This document shows positions 1 through 11,601 of a stretch of 64,000 bases of DNA, piece by piece. The notes under the pieces were generated by a model that was not told where the DNA came from, did not search any database, and saw nothing but the letters and a program-made list of their open reading frames with translations. Numbering within the stretch: the stretch's first letter is position 1; every line of letters starts with the position of its first letter. Position numbers and translations under genes: made by a program. The stretch covers positions 1,054,001 to 1,118,000 of the forward strand of contig SJRY01000050.1 in NCBI GenBank assembly GCA_011319805.1, written 5' to 3'. This DNA comes from Macrocybe gigantea (Eukaryota > Basidiomycota > Agaricomycetes > Agaricales > Callistosporiaceae).

Positions 1-585
1 TTCCAGAGCCTCGAACTTGTGCAAAAGAATCGGCATTTACCACACTTCGCACTCAGCACCGAGATCTTGGGTGATGTGGGGTAGATACAGGGGTTGAACC
101 ATGACGTGTCCTATCGGAAATGAGTGTTGGTGTTTCGAGAAAGAAGAAGAGCTGATGTTCAGAAGCTCACTCGGAAGGCGTTCAGTGTGCTGAATGGAGA
201 TTGTGACGGCGAAGGCTTGACCAAGAACCAGTATCCTCACATCCGGAACCAACGATGCATGTCTCCATTAATGAACTCTATGGCTATCAAGAGGAGCCAA
301 GGTTTAGAAGAAAGCATGTAGAAAATGCCGCCAATGAGCGTCGGTGGAGACACATTGCGCTGTTTATGCCCAGCTAGAAGCGAGCAGTCGAAACAAATGC
401 AATCACTAAGAACGGAGCAGCGTGCTCCTCGATTCCGACTGGAACATGACAACCTCAGCAATGTACGGCCATTAAATTAAGTAAGAGATGCGTTCTGACC
501 TCATTTGAAAATAGAGAGGCCATGAGTCACACTACTATTCCATGCCAACTTCGTTTCTCGATGGCTTGTGTACAGTGCGTCGGCC
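1..585. other. no gene recognised at left edge
   Basis: I see only short unsupported open frames here and no convincing exon chain. The stretch probably holds the end of a neighbouring transcription unit and the upstream region of the gene starting at 681. Confidence 0.4.
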
Positions 586-589
586 ACCA

Positions 590-596
590 TATAAGA
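590..596 (+). promoter_or_regulatory. TATA-like element upstream of the 681 gene
   Basis: An ATATAAG-type sequence lies about 90 bp before the chosen ATG at 681, a normal distance for a fungal TATA element with a short 5' leader. It is supported by sequence only. Confidence 0.35.
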
Positions 597-680
597 CTCG
601 ATGCAAATGCATTCACCACTCAGTAGCGCCTACACTACTACGGTCCACCTGTGCTTGATCTGTTCGCTTTACTATCAACC

Positions 681-1549
681 ATGAGCCTTGGGAATTCCAA
701 CTACGTTCAGAAAATCACAAATGACATCTACCACCTCTCAAGCGAGTCCGTCACCATCGACAACAGCGTCAATCAAGCCCAACGTGATGCCGATAGCCTC
801 GTCAAGTCCTATGGTTCCAATTTCAGCATTATCGACCCCCTTCCTGGTCCAATAACTGAAATAAAAAAGGTAGGTCGTATTTCTTACTCGCTTCTCTGGA
901 AGTTCTGATTTCATCGAGTTAGCACTACGAAGAAATGCTCTGGCATTCGCGTGATATGGCTTCGGCGAAGTACATCACTCACATTACAGGTGATTGTTGT
1001 CTGTTGCACAGGCTAGGTTATTGTGGCTGACGAGTATTTAAGAGTTTGTCTCAATCAAACTCATGATGGTTGAGATGGTCCAGACAGAACAAGACCTTCA
1101 GGATGTCATCGGCGCTCTCAATGATACCATCGCCGTGCGAAGCGCTCTCTTGCTTATCCTTAAGATATGTCCTGATGAAATTCTGTCGTAGGAAAAAGAT
1201 CCTGTAGAAGAAACTCCCTTGGATGGCTTTGAAGGCGTCACGAAGGCCTTCAAAGAGGTTTGGTCTGCTGTATGTCAGAGTCTATGGTTCCCGATTCATT
1301 AAGTTCTGATGTAATGGATAGGTAGGAGACGAGGCGAAAAGTATCGTGGATATTCTGGAGAAAGCAACTACTCCGGAAGAATTGAAGAAGATTATCGAGG
1401 TGAATGACATTGTGTCTTCTTCGGTCAGCTTTTATCAACACGCTAATATCACTCTCGTCCAGCAACTCAAGACGGACTTTGTCGCCGTGAAAAGTGGGTG
1501 CGAGAAGATCAAACAGGCTTTGAAAAAATACGCCACCAGTGTTAATTAA
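681..1549 (+). CDS. hypothetical helical protein, 5 exons
   Basis: I do not recognise the family. Exons 681-869, 923-989, 1043-1134, 1192-1269 and 1322-1549 join in frame to a protein of 217 residues, with all junctions GT-AG and phases agreeing. The start is the ATG at 681 (ATGAGCCTTGGG, preceded by ACC); an upstream in-frame CTG at 651 is not needed. The product is rich in Asp, Glu, Lys, Val and Ile with alternating hydrophobic residues and almost no Pro or Gly after residue 65, so it is probably mostly alpha-helical or coiled-coil. There is no signal peptide or membrane segment. The C-terminal half contains an EELKKIIE-like helix and ends KKYATSVN. It looks like one of the small lineage-restricted cytosolic proteins common in mushroom genomes. 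The gene model is solid; the function is unknown. Confidence 0.6.
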
Positions 1550-2147
1550 GCTGCTGCTGGAGATCCCCGCTTTGTTCTTGCTCAGAGGGGCTTCATGTTC
1601 TAAATACCATTCGTCTCGATGTCGAAATCCGAATCAATATCAATAAAGACAATGCTTTATGTTCCACCTTGTGGCATATACTCGGGCATGTTTGCGGGCA
1701 AGGAATCGCCCATGCTCTGTGCGTACACGCGATAGAATCCGGCGACGAGGAGGCCAGGCGAAAACGACCGCGGTCTTGGAAATTTGTTTCCTAGTACAGA
1801 CGCCTGTTTAAGCGGTTCTGCACTGATGTTTCTGGCTCACGTCGAAGTTTGAAGGTATCGCGGACATCACATGATGGTAGGGTGAGGGCGTCATGTGATC
1901 GCGTATCACTCCCACAATACTTGTTCCTTGCGAACCGCCGACTCTACTTTGGGCCTCAAGTTAATGGAGATGTAGCCCCAACCTGGGTTGGAGAAATGGG
2001 TACGTTCGAACAGTTGCTTCGATGTTCCTTTATGCACTGACTTCGGGTGTTTTTACGGAAGTGTACAGACTGATTTCATATAAGTATAATCGCGCCCTTG
2101 TGATATCTGGAAACATACGACAAGATTAAAGCTGTGTACTGGAGAGA
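1550..2147. other. intergenic, convergent gene ends
   Basis: This stretch lies between the end of the 681 gene and the stop of the minus-strand gene at 2148. It presumably holds both 3' UTRs. I recognise no gene or repeat in it. Confidence 0.4.
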
Positions 2148-4360
2148 TCAGAGGATCAGGCAGTGACTTGAATGCTCGTCCTCAGTCTTAACCTTGTGCC
2201 TCACGACACGACCCTCTAACGCCCGCTCGAGTGGTACGTCGCTAAACATCGTCCTTTCAATTTCCCTCACACCTCCACTTGCCTGCACGCGGCTGGCAGC
2301 CTCGTTTAGGTCGACTGAGAAGATGCTCTGATGCACCAAATTGACGTAGGCAGCTGCGCCGCTGGGCGGAAGGAAGTCGCGTGGTGTGCGTGGGCGGTGT
2401 GCCGTCCTGGGTAGACTTCGAACAGCTTCATCATCATTGCTGTCGGCTACGCGCGGGAGTGAAAAATAACTAGAGGTGTTCTGTTCCGCGCCATTCGCGT
2501 GGTTGTTGCAGGACCAGATGGAGCTGATTTTTACCTCGATTGATGGAAGAGGTCCGGGGGAGACAGCAGGAGAGGCAGCAGTCGGAACTATCAGGGCTAA
2601 TGTTGCCCGTGGACTTAGCTGTCCTTTCAGACTATCCTCTGACTCAGGGTGACTATGGTCGTCAATGGAATACTTCCACGCCATTGTCGTCGTCGTCGTC
2701 GCCTCAGCTGACAAACGGTCGGAACGGCTTGGGTCCTCTGAAACGACAGATTTCGTATCTTGCTCCCCGTCTCGTTGCAGGTTCCAATCTATTGGAAATG
2801 GGACGACGCACCACCTATGATTACCTTCCACGATTTTCTTTTCGTGCTTCTGCCCTTCATTCGCGCCAGGGCCGAACAACGACCGAACCACCGTTCCTGG
2901 GCGATCCAATTCAGGTTTTCTTTGCTTCGCCAATCCTACATTGGACTCTGGCGATACGGAGTGGGGAGAAAACGACACGATCGGCATTCGAACCTTGCCT
3001 TTGCCTCGCCGTTGTGCGGTGATTTGGATCTGTATGGCTGACAGGAAATAGGGCACTTTACAACGAGTTCCGAAGGGGCACCGGTCAGAGACATGTGCGG
3101 AAGAAATCGTATGGGAATGAGCCGAAAAGGCTAATGAGTCGAATTCGATCGCAATCATTGTACAGCATGGTGCGCGGCATCGAGATTTTTGGCGTTCCCT
3201 GGCCATGTCTGACAGCGGAGGGATCGGATCACAGTCTGGTTTCATAACCTGGTGCAATGATAAGGAAGATGCCCTCTGCGGAGGAACCGTTTTTCCCTTT
3301 ACCTGGATCTTCAATTGCCCATTCACCGTAAACGCAAATCCTCGCTTCGGCGCATCCGACCCGCTCGACGCGTTGGCGCTCTCATTCGTATTCCCGTTCG
3401 AGCTCCAGTTCAGCGCGGAGCGGAATGGGATGGCTAGATTGTGACATATCGTGGTCGATCTGCTGCTCCTGATGGCTTCAGTCTCTGTCACGACAGAAGC
3501 AATGGATTCTGCTCCATCATCTGCTCCTCTCCTTTCTGCCTTGTGTATGGGCGTCCAGACTTTCCGTTCTTGACTCGCCTCTGCCTCGCATCGACCTGTG
3601 TCTTGGTTTCCGTGTCTATGCCGAAGCGAGACTCGCTCTCCGCCCAGCACCTTTTGATGGGTTTCCTCGGTATGAAAGTGATGGCCTAGATGATGATAAC
3701 TGTACAATGAAGCCGCCGGCGCGGACGATGCGAACAACTCGTCTTTGTGGAACATGCCCAACTCGGCGAGCTTGCTCGTCAGTTCCCACTCGGGCACGGA
3801 GTGCAGATGTCCCGGTTGCATCACAGGAACCTCGAACGTCCTTCTTGGCGTGATGATTGTCGTCGGAACAGGAAACAGGAGATCGTTGAGGGATACCAGC
3901 AGTGAGGACGACGTCTCAGCGACCACGGGGATGACTCCGTTGAAGTCAGTATTGCTGAGTTCGTCTGCTCCTCCCGCGACCTCGTCGTTAGAGCGCCTCT
4001 TCCGTCTTCACTATCGTAGCGATATCGGACAATGTCCTTTTCCAAGAAGATGCAGAGCTCCTGAAGACGCCCATGGGTCGATCGAAGCCTGTTCTCGTTA
4101 AAGCTCGCGCAAACTGCGTATCGTCCATCGTACTCGAAATCCTGCAAAATGTTTCGGAAATCCGCTTCGCGTCTGGAGAAGTATGCTAGCGCTTGTGAGG
4201 CACCGATGAGCCGCGTGCTTGTTGTTATCATCATCTTCTTGTTGCTCTTATCGAAAGGTTGATCAGGACTCGTACCGGAGCGGTTGCACGTTGTCGGACA
4301 TGATACACAGCATCCTTCAAGATTGTTCTCGATCTTTTCTGGATTCACCGCACTGGCCAT
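2148..4360 (-). CDS. hypothetical protein with C-terminal CaaX-like box
   Basis: Family not recognised. The C-terminal frame is open from 3926 down to the stop at 2148. A convincing upstream frame (4240-3990, containing READFRNILQDFEYDGR) must be joined to it by an intron that uses the CTAAC branch site near 3980. The tentative start is the ATG at 4360. The protein is Ser/Pro-rich and mostly disordered, with only short ordered blocks, for example GFAFTVNGQLKIQVKGK around 3340-3290. The last four residues are C-L-I-L followed by a stop. CaaX boxes ending in Leu are known substrates of geranylgeranyltransferase I, so the product may be prenylated and membrane-anchored; this is inference. Some internal segments (around 3190-3030) may be introns. 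It could also be a transcriptional regulator with a disordered body. Confidence 0.45.
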
Positions 4361-5767
4361 GACAAAGCGCGTGATATCACAGCCCGACAGGTGAGACTGA
4401 TTTGAAATGGGAAATCTAAGACAAGTTTTTAGATCTGCAGATCCAGTGACTTTCACTCGAAAGTAAGTGCATCCTAGACCTCGAGAGTGACCCATATTTC
4501 GTCTATTGATCTTTTCTAGATCAAATGCAATTCCGAAGCGATGTCGATGTCTTTCGCAATTTAATACAGCAGTTTTGAAAACCGTAGCCGTTGAGCAACC
4601 TATAACTACGTCAGACCACAACTTCACAGAATCGACGGAGATCGATGAACAGTTGTCAAAATGCTCACCATTTACACGCCACAGAACGAGCTCTTCCGAC
4701 AACGGCATGGAAGGGATGCAGCAATGCTCGTCAGTCCCGAGAGGACCATAAATGTGCTTCGTAGTTTGGCACAGCCGAAATCGACATGCGTTCCGCGTGT
4801 GGGTGTTTCATTCGCATTGCTCTCCCACTTTCGTGGTAACACGAGAAAGTTCGGAATGGGCAGACGGGCTGTTCGCCTTAGTGGCCGAAAAGCTGAGTGC
4901 GTGCGATTTCGTGGGTCCACGTTGGGCCCTGTCCGGTCTGGTTCTGACATGTGCCCTGCAAGCGGTCTCGACAACTTATGGAATCACTAGACTTTATATA
5001 GGTCGCCATGCCCACAAGCGTCCAAAAATGCAACTGGATCCGTCGTAGATCCAAGTTTGCCTTCACCTCCCTTTGTTGTTTGAATCCCGGCGGCCGCTCG
5101 AATACTCCCATGAAAAGATATAAAGGTCTCTCGCCAAGAATAACATCTAGTTGCGTGCTTATTCATTTTCGGCCACATGGGTTGGCATGTCGTCATGGTG
5201 AGAACCAGAAAAGAACGCAGCATCAATCCCTTGTGATTCGGAGGGAAAAATTAGAACTAGACTACGGTATGATCAAGGAGCAGCGGCTAAGCATACGCAG
5301 CGTTGGTCCAATAAGGTGAAAGCGTGCAGAAATAATGATAGGCGAAAGCGTACAAGAATACAACTTTTCTTTCTTCTCTTGAACAAAACATTCTGTGCGC
5401 GCTGATCGTAGCTATTTTTGATTGAAAAAAATGTAGGAAAAAGAGAAAGAGAAAGAATGAACAAAACAAGTCCGACCTTATGCCAGGTTTTAGGATTACT
5501 ACAATACAGCCGCAGTCAGCGATAACGATTTCATATAAAAAATACTTTATAGGACAAGGGGCATGCGAGGATGGGAAGGTGATTATCGACCGGTGTGATC
5601 TTCAGAAAAAAAAAACAAGTGGATCAGTCAGCAAATTGCATGGATGAGAGAAAAGGGCGGAAGGAGGAATCAACAAAGACGATCCTCATGACGGAACGAA
5701 GAATGAATGTGAAGGAATGGCCAGATGCGGAAAGATGCAAGGGTTCCTTTTTTCCATTTTTTTTTCT
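4361..5767. other. intergenic region, nothing recognised
   Basis: This covers the upstream region of the hypothetical gene ending at 4360 and the 3' flank of the transcription-factor gene that stops at 5768. Short open frames occur on both strands without splice support. A-rich tracts lie near 5380-5620. Confidence 0.4.
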
Positions 5768-8700
5768 TTACTCACTATATAAATTATAAGGTTCAGGCAG
5801 GTAGATCTGCGAAGGAGCAGAAGGCTGATGGTGATGGGGAACCGAAGCCTGCTCGTTGAAATTCCCATACGCGGGACCGAGCTGCGGGAACGTCGAATAA
5901 TCGTTCCAATATTGGGATAGCGGTCCGTGTCCGCATTTACCGTCGCATCACTGCTGTGTGTTCGCCCATGTGCAGGGGCATGGAGGTCAGATTGAGGGTC
6001 GGCCTGCGGGTGATGGTGAGAATGGTGCTGTGCCAGCTCTTGGTGGTGGTGGTGATCGTGAGGACCGCCGATGCTGAAACGGTGATGGCCCGGGCCGGCG
6101 CCACCCGTCGACACGCGATGGTCATCGACGAGGCCAGTACTGTACAGCTGAGGAAGCACAGAGGTCGAGAGCGTGCCTGAGAATGGGTAACTATTTAGGC
6201 TTTCGGTCGGCCAGCGATCGTAGGTCGGAGAGGCGTAGGAGAGCGAAGAATCAGCTGACGGTGGGCCTGGCGCTGGTATGGACGGCAGTGATGCTTGCGC
6301 AGAGTGTGGGCCGGTCGGATGATGTGCCGGAGGTACTTCGAGTGAGGGGTAAACATGGCGGTGGATGCGTCGGGCGTGTAATGAGGTGTGTAACTGGGCG
6401 CTCGGAGCTGGAGGTAGTCTTGTGTCACGTTCTCCGCAGGAGACGGCAGAAGCCCGTCATCCAGTGGTTGCTCGGCCGAGCGCTTGTGTCGGTCTGCGCC
6501 GGCGTTGCTTGATAGAGCCGCCAAATCCAGGCCATTCAAATTGACCTTGGAGCCTTGCAAGAGCTCGAGCGCTCTGCCTGCGCTAGGCCAGACGACCTCC
6601 ATCACCTTCAGCACATCCATGCATTTGGAGAGGCCAAGTTGAGCTTGGGGATCAGCGGGATAGGCAGAGACTTGATAGAGAAATTGAGAAACTCGCGATT
6701 TGTAGAGAAAATACGCAAACGTACGGGTTGTGACGTGCAAAATGCTGGCCGTAAAATATAATAGCACAAAAACAGAAGAGCGGCTGAGGGAATAGGTCTC
6801 GAAATATGTAAAGGCTAGAGCGACACGCATCAGCTCGAGCAACCGATCCGCACACCAAGGACATACCAATAGATGTGATGTGATTAGCGGCCCCAGCACA
6901 GAGTTCGTAGCTCTTCTCCGCAATCGCTCGGCTTTCCATGTCAGATTCCTCAGCACTGTCACAACATAGGTCAGCACATTTTAAACGTCATTCGTCTCTG
7001 AGAGGAAACCTTACCTTTTATTCCGCGGGTTGATCAAACCATGCCGAATGCTGCGAGTTTCACAATCAGCAGGACGTTCTCGGGAAGGAATAATAATGCC
7101 AACGACGACTCACAAAGGCCGATGAAGCAGTAGCACCGCGCACCAGTACTGCATGTGGAGCGTCAGGATTGCGGAGGCGGGATGTGTCTCTTGGGCGGGA
7201 AGACGAAGAAGCAGACGGGGCCACAGGGTCGTATCGCAGATGCTCAGGCAGGTCAATGTACCACTTGTCAAGCAACGTCTCGATGTAAACGGCTTCTGCG
7301 TGTCGGTGCGAGACGGGCCGCACCGCGTAAATGGCCTGCACGATCATGCCCAGGATGTCCGCTGAAGATGAGAAATGGAATCAGCTCGGGTCAAAGCATG
7401 TCAACACCCTGGAGCGGACGTACCTAGTCGAGCGGAAGCGTTGAAGCAAGAGATGATCCTTCCAGCGACGGGTGGAGTCTTGTCCCCTTTGTCGGAAGAT
7501 TGCAAGAAAGAGTACTCTTCCATTTCTTCAGCCTATCGTCATTTTCGTCAGCAAAACTAGATAGAATCGTGGAAGAAAAACTCACGTCGTCCTCTCCAGG
7601 TAACAAGGTGTCAAAGTCCTCTCAAAGATCATCAACGGCCGACCTAAAAAGCAAGGGAAGAGAACATCAACAACGGCAAAGGTGGAGGCGGAAAAAGACC
7701 TTCAAACATACCAATGTACGTCGAGAAAGCAAGAGATGATCCTTCCAGCGACGGGTGGAGTCTTGTCCCCTTTGTCGGAAGATTGCAAGAAAGAGTACTC
7801 TTCCATTTCTTCAGCCTATCGTCATTTTCGTCAGCAAAACTAGATAGAATCGTGGAAAGAAAAACTCACGTCGTCCTCTCCAGGTAACAAGGTGTCAAAG
7901 TCCCTCTCAAAGATCATCAACGGCCGACCTAAAAAGCAAGGGAAGAGAACATCAACAACGGCAAAGGTGGAGGCGGAAAAAGACCTTCAAACATACCAAT
8001 GTACGTCGAGACATACTTGTCAATGATCACGCAAGAATACCAGATCCTCTTCCTTTCATGGAGCTCCCAGTCGCTGAACAGACGTCCACCAAGGTCGACC
8101 CTCGCCCAGCCATCCGCACTACGATGCATGCCGAGGTCCTGCGCCATGCGGATCGCCATCCCGATGTACGTCCACGCCTGTGCCATCGAGCCGATGCCGA
8201 TCTCGCGGTAGCCCATGAGCAGCAGCGCCTGGCACGTCGTCGGGCGCGAGCTCGCATACGTCCGGTCGAGCAGCACCTTGGCGCGGTTGAGGTACTCGTC
8301 GCCTGCTGCCCACATCGTCCGGTGGTCGGCTGGCCAAGGCGTGTCGTCCGTGTATCGCGCGGCGATCGCGAACATGGCAAGCAGTAGCAGCGCGGGCACT
8401 CGGCGCCGGCGCCGGGTGTGGAAGGGCGACAGGGATTGTCTTTGGTCTTGTTCCTGTTGCTGCTGTTGCTGTGATTGCGATTGGGTGCCAGTCGCCGTCG
8501 CGTCCATGTTAGTGTCCTGCACCGGCGAGACTGGCGAATCCGCAGTATGACTAGTGAGCAGCTTTTCTTCAGCCGCACAATCTCGCAACGTCGAGCAAAA
8601 AAAATAATACACCCACCCTGCTTTGAACGCCTCCATAAAAGACCGCTTGTGCACGATAGGAAACGAAGGGTGGACGTGGGCAAAGTACAGCCCCAGCAGC

Positions 8701-11601
8701 CGCTCTTGCACCGCAAGATCCGGGAGCGAGTCTGCCTCTTCGTCTAGCCCTCCTTCTGTCCCTTCGACACCTGACACAGAGCCAGACGCGTCCTGCAACG
8801 CTCGCTGCTGAACCGAAGGTAAAGGCGGCCACACCCGCGCTTTTGGGAAACGCCTGCACGTAAAAACCGACAAGTCAGAAAAAAAAAACAGCCGTTTGAA
8901 AACAAAAAGGACACGCACCATATCCCGCCCTCGTTCCTTGCATCGACGCGCTCTTTGACGCCAAGAAGGTGCAACCCGCTCACTTTGCCATGGTAACGCA
9001 CCTGCTCGTCCTCATTCAAGCTCAGCTGGCCCACCGCGCCCGTAAGTTCCTCATCGCTCTCCGAGCTCTGACTGTCCGTATCCGAGCTCACGCTCCACCC
9101 CCTGCTCCTGCTCGCTCCACCACCAGCTGCATCAAGCGCGCCCTCTTCGTGTGCAAGATGATGATAGTGGTGAAGATATCCGTGCCCGCGATGAAGATGG
9201 CGTCCATGATGCCCATGATGGGCCGCCTCCGCGAGCAGGGGCGCGGAAAGTGGGCTCTGCACCATTCTCGACGCGCCGACGTCGTCCGCCCCGCCTTCCA
9301 CCTCAATCTTCCTGCGCTGTCTCCGGGCTGGGGAATCTTCTGTTCCGGGCACGGCACGGGAGAGCGGATGAAGCGGGTTCGTCAGATCGACGCGAAGTGC
9401 AGGCCGGCTTGATGTCGAGGTCGAGGAAGACGCGGCGCCAGAGGCGGAGTCCCCGCAGTGGCACTGGCGGTGGCGGAAGTGCTGAGGGTAGGCGCGCTTT
9501 GTTGCGTACGCAGGCGCGGCGCTGGACGGGCGAGGGAGTCTGAGGAAGCATCTTTGTTATCCGCGTTAAACTTCTCCGACGAGCCGCCCCCATTCAACGC
9601 GGCCGCGGGAGTATCGCCGATACGCGATCCTGCCATTCGTTCGACGGACTAAGATAAGAGTGAAGCAAATACAAGGTGAGCAAAAACAAGAAACAAGGGA
9701 GGAGGGAGGGAACACTAAGGATGCAAACAAACACGCACTGCGTCGAAGTCAAATCCAGCTTTGGCTCCTTCTGGTCCGACTCGTCCGACTCTGAAGCGTG
9801 GCGGACGAAACGCGAAGCGGATTTTGCGCCGGGCGGCACACCGGCTGCCTCGTTGAGCTTGCGACCCTTGAGGCCATACGGCGAGTTGTCCACGCGGTTG
9901 ATGATCTCCCTCGCGAGCGGATCCTGGAGCAAGCAAGCCGTGTTAGACCAGGGCAAATGCGGCAAGCCGGACAGGGAAAGCAGAAAAAAAATTTCAAAAA
10001 GTCAAGACGAAACGGAAATGCATTCCGATCCCTACGGGTCAGATCCCAGAGGGATTAGGGTAGAGAAATGAAAGACGCGACGTCCGCTCGAGGCCGTGTC
10101 CCAAGAGAGTAAAACTAATTTAAAAAAATGCATAACACACCTTTGCGATGTCGCGCAGGAGCGTCTGTGCACGGACGTCAGTCGCTGAGATCATAATTCC
10201 GAGCAGCGCCTCGGTCTGATGAAGCCGGGCTTCAATGGCATCGATGTATCCCTTTGGAGGGCCACGCTTGCGTGACGGCCCGAGAAACGTACAGGCTAAA
10301 AAAACGTGCCGGGGAAAAGAAAATAGCGTGTCAGATCATGCTGTCCAAGAATGCAAGAATCGCGAGAACCGCATAGGAAGGACAGAAAAAGAAAGGAAAA
10401 GTCAAACGACCCATAAAAAGGGACGCGTGAAAAAAAAAAAAAGTGAAATATGTGAATAGATGCAAAACGAGATGAAAACGCGAGGCCAGGACACGAGTGA
10501 CAAGACAGCAATTTGACCCAGGTTCGGTATGATGGCCCCGATTTGTGTAGGGAGTTTCTGATCCAGGGCGAAGCGGGGTAGGAAAACGCGTGACTGAAAG
10601 GGTTGGCGTCCAACGAGGCAAGGCCTGGGGATTGCGGGGAGATAAACGTCGAAAAGAGAACATGGACTGTGCGAAAGCTGTCCATTGTCCAAAAACCGCA
10701 TCTTTCGTAGTTTAGGCGCACCGGAGTGGTGGACCGAACGAGAAAGGGAATAAAAACGAGGGAAATAGCGAAAAAAAGGGAGAAGAAAAGCGAAGGCGAA
10801 ACGGAACGAGAGGAAACGAAAAATATACGCGAAAAATGCATTATGAAAGTGATTGAGGCTCGAGACGTACCTTTGCTGCTCCGTCTTCTAACGTTCTTGA
10901 CACCGTTCGCGCCATTGACGGCAGCAAGGCCATTCGATGCGGAGGCCACGAGGCCCGTATGGCCGACAACTCGACGAGGTCAGTCGCGACGTCGTCGTAC
11001 TCGCCTGGATACGGCGTCACGGACCATCGCTGTGGTGTCCCGCGTTGGGGAGCGATGCCAGATCGTATCGTCCGCCTGTGCCGTTGATCATCGCGCTTGT
11101 CGGCGGCGTCGACGTGCCCGCATGAAATGGGTGACTTTGATCCTGATGATGCGGCTGGTGCTGATGCTGGTGTTGCGATGCGTGGTGCGACGGGTGCTGG
11201 TGCTGGTGCTGGTGCGAATGGGAGGAGGGCGAAGCGGTGGTGGCAGGGATGGTAGGCGAAGGCGGCCAAGAGGCCTGTGACATGAGAGAGTTATACCTGG
11301 ACGAGGCAGCGCCGAAACGGTATATAGGCTGTGGGAGAATCGGTGGTGGTTCGGACGGTTGACGAGAGGAAGGAAGCGAGCCGTGGGACGCGGTGGCCTG
11401 ATGGGACGCGTGAGGAGCGTGCTGACCGCCCGGCGTGAACTTGAACTGGAACTGATGGAGCGACGACGAGGACGAGGACGAGAGCAAGTCCGGCGACGAC
11501 GCCTCCGTTTTGACCAGCACCGGGCCGGTAGCGTGCGGCGTGACAGCCGTGCCGTCTTGCGCAAAGTAGTGTTGGGCGTCAGGAAGCGAAAACTGGCGCA
11601 T
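5768..11601 (-). CDS. fungal-specific transcription factor (Zn2Cys6/fungal_trans class), disrupted
   Basis: This is a regulator with the fungal-specific transcription factor middle-homology domain, resembling XlnR-type C6 activators. From the N-terminus (11601, MRQFSLPDAQ) there is a Ser/His/Gln-rich region. A basic segment (NVRRRSSK) follows, then the zinc-cluster linker exon 10294-10143 (GPSRKRGPPKGYIDAIEARL), an acidic/Ser-rich spacer, and the fungal_trans domain from about 8840 to 6890 (LPDLAVQERLLGLYF, SYELCAGAANHITSI). A Pro/His/Gln-rich tail ends LPEPYNLYSE at 5768. No C-x2-C-x6-C zinc cluster is visible between 10870 and 10295, where the linker requires one. A 285-bp block holding the GRPLMIFERDFDTLLPG exon is tandemly duplicated. 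At least four places (near 11040, 10960, 9450, 7200) need one extra base to keep frame. It is either a decaying gene or a consensus with deletion errors. The family assignment is confident; intactness is not. Confidence 0.75.
7444..7726. repeat. tandem direct duplication, copy 1 (283 bp)
   Basis: Nearly identical to 7727-8011, starting AAGCAAGAGATGATCC and ending GTACGTCGAGA. It differs by two single-base deletions. One falls in the coding exon (GTCAAAGTCCTC versus GTCAAAGTCCCTC) and breaks the frame of the FERDFDTLL segment; the other falls in the intron beside it. It spans two exon pieces and introns of the minus-strand transcription factor. Confidence 0.95.
7727..8011. repeat. tandem direct duplication, copy 2 (285 bp)
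   Basis: Second, directly adjacent copy. It retains the intact reading frame of the fungal_trans exon and joins correctly to the preceding exon ending STYIG at about 8012. This copy is therefore the functional-looking one. Confidence 0.95.

Noticed and set aside
2540..3022. 160-residue plus-strand frame
   Set aside because: Antisense shadow of the hypothetical gene at 2148-4360, whose frame is longer and ends in a meaningful C-terminus.
10440..10520. CHSC motif as the missing zinc cluster
   Set aside because: Only one Cys pair is present and no C-x6-C follows, so it is not a Zn2Cys6 domain.
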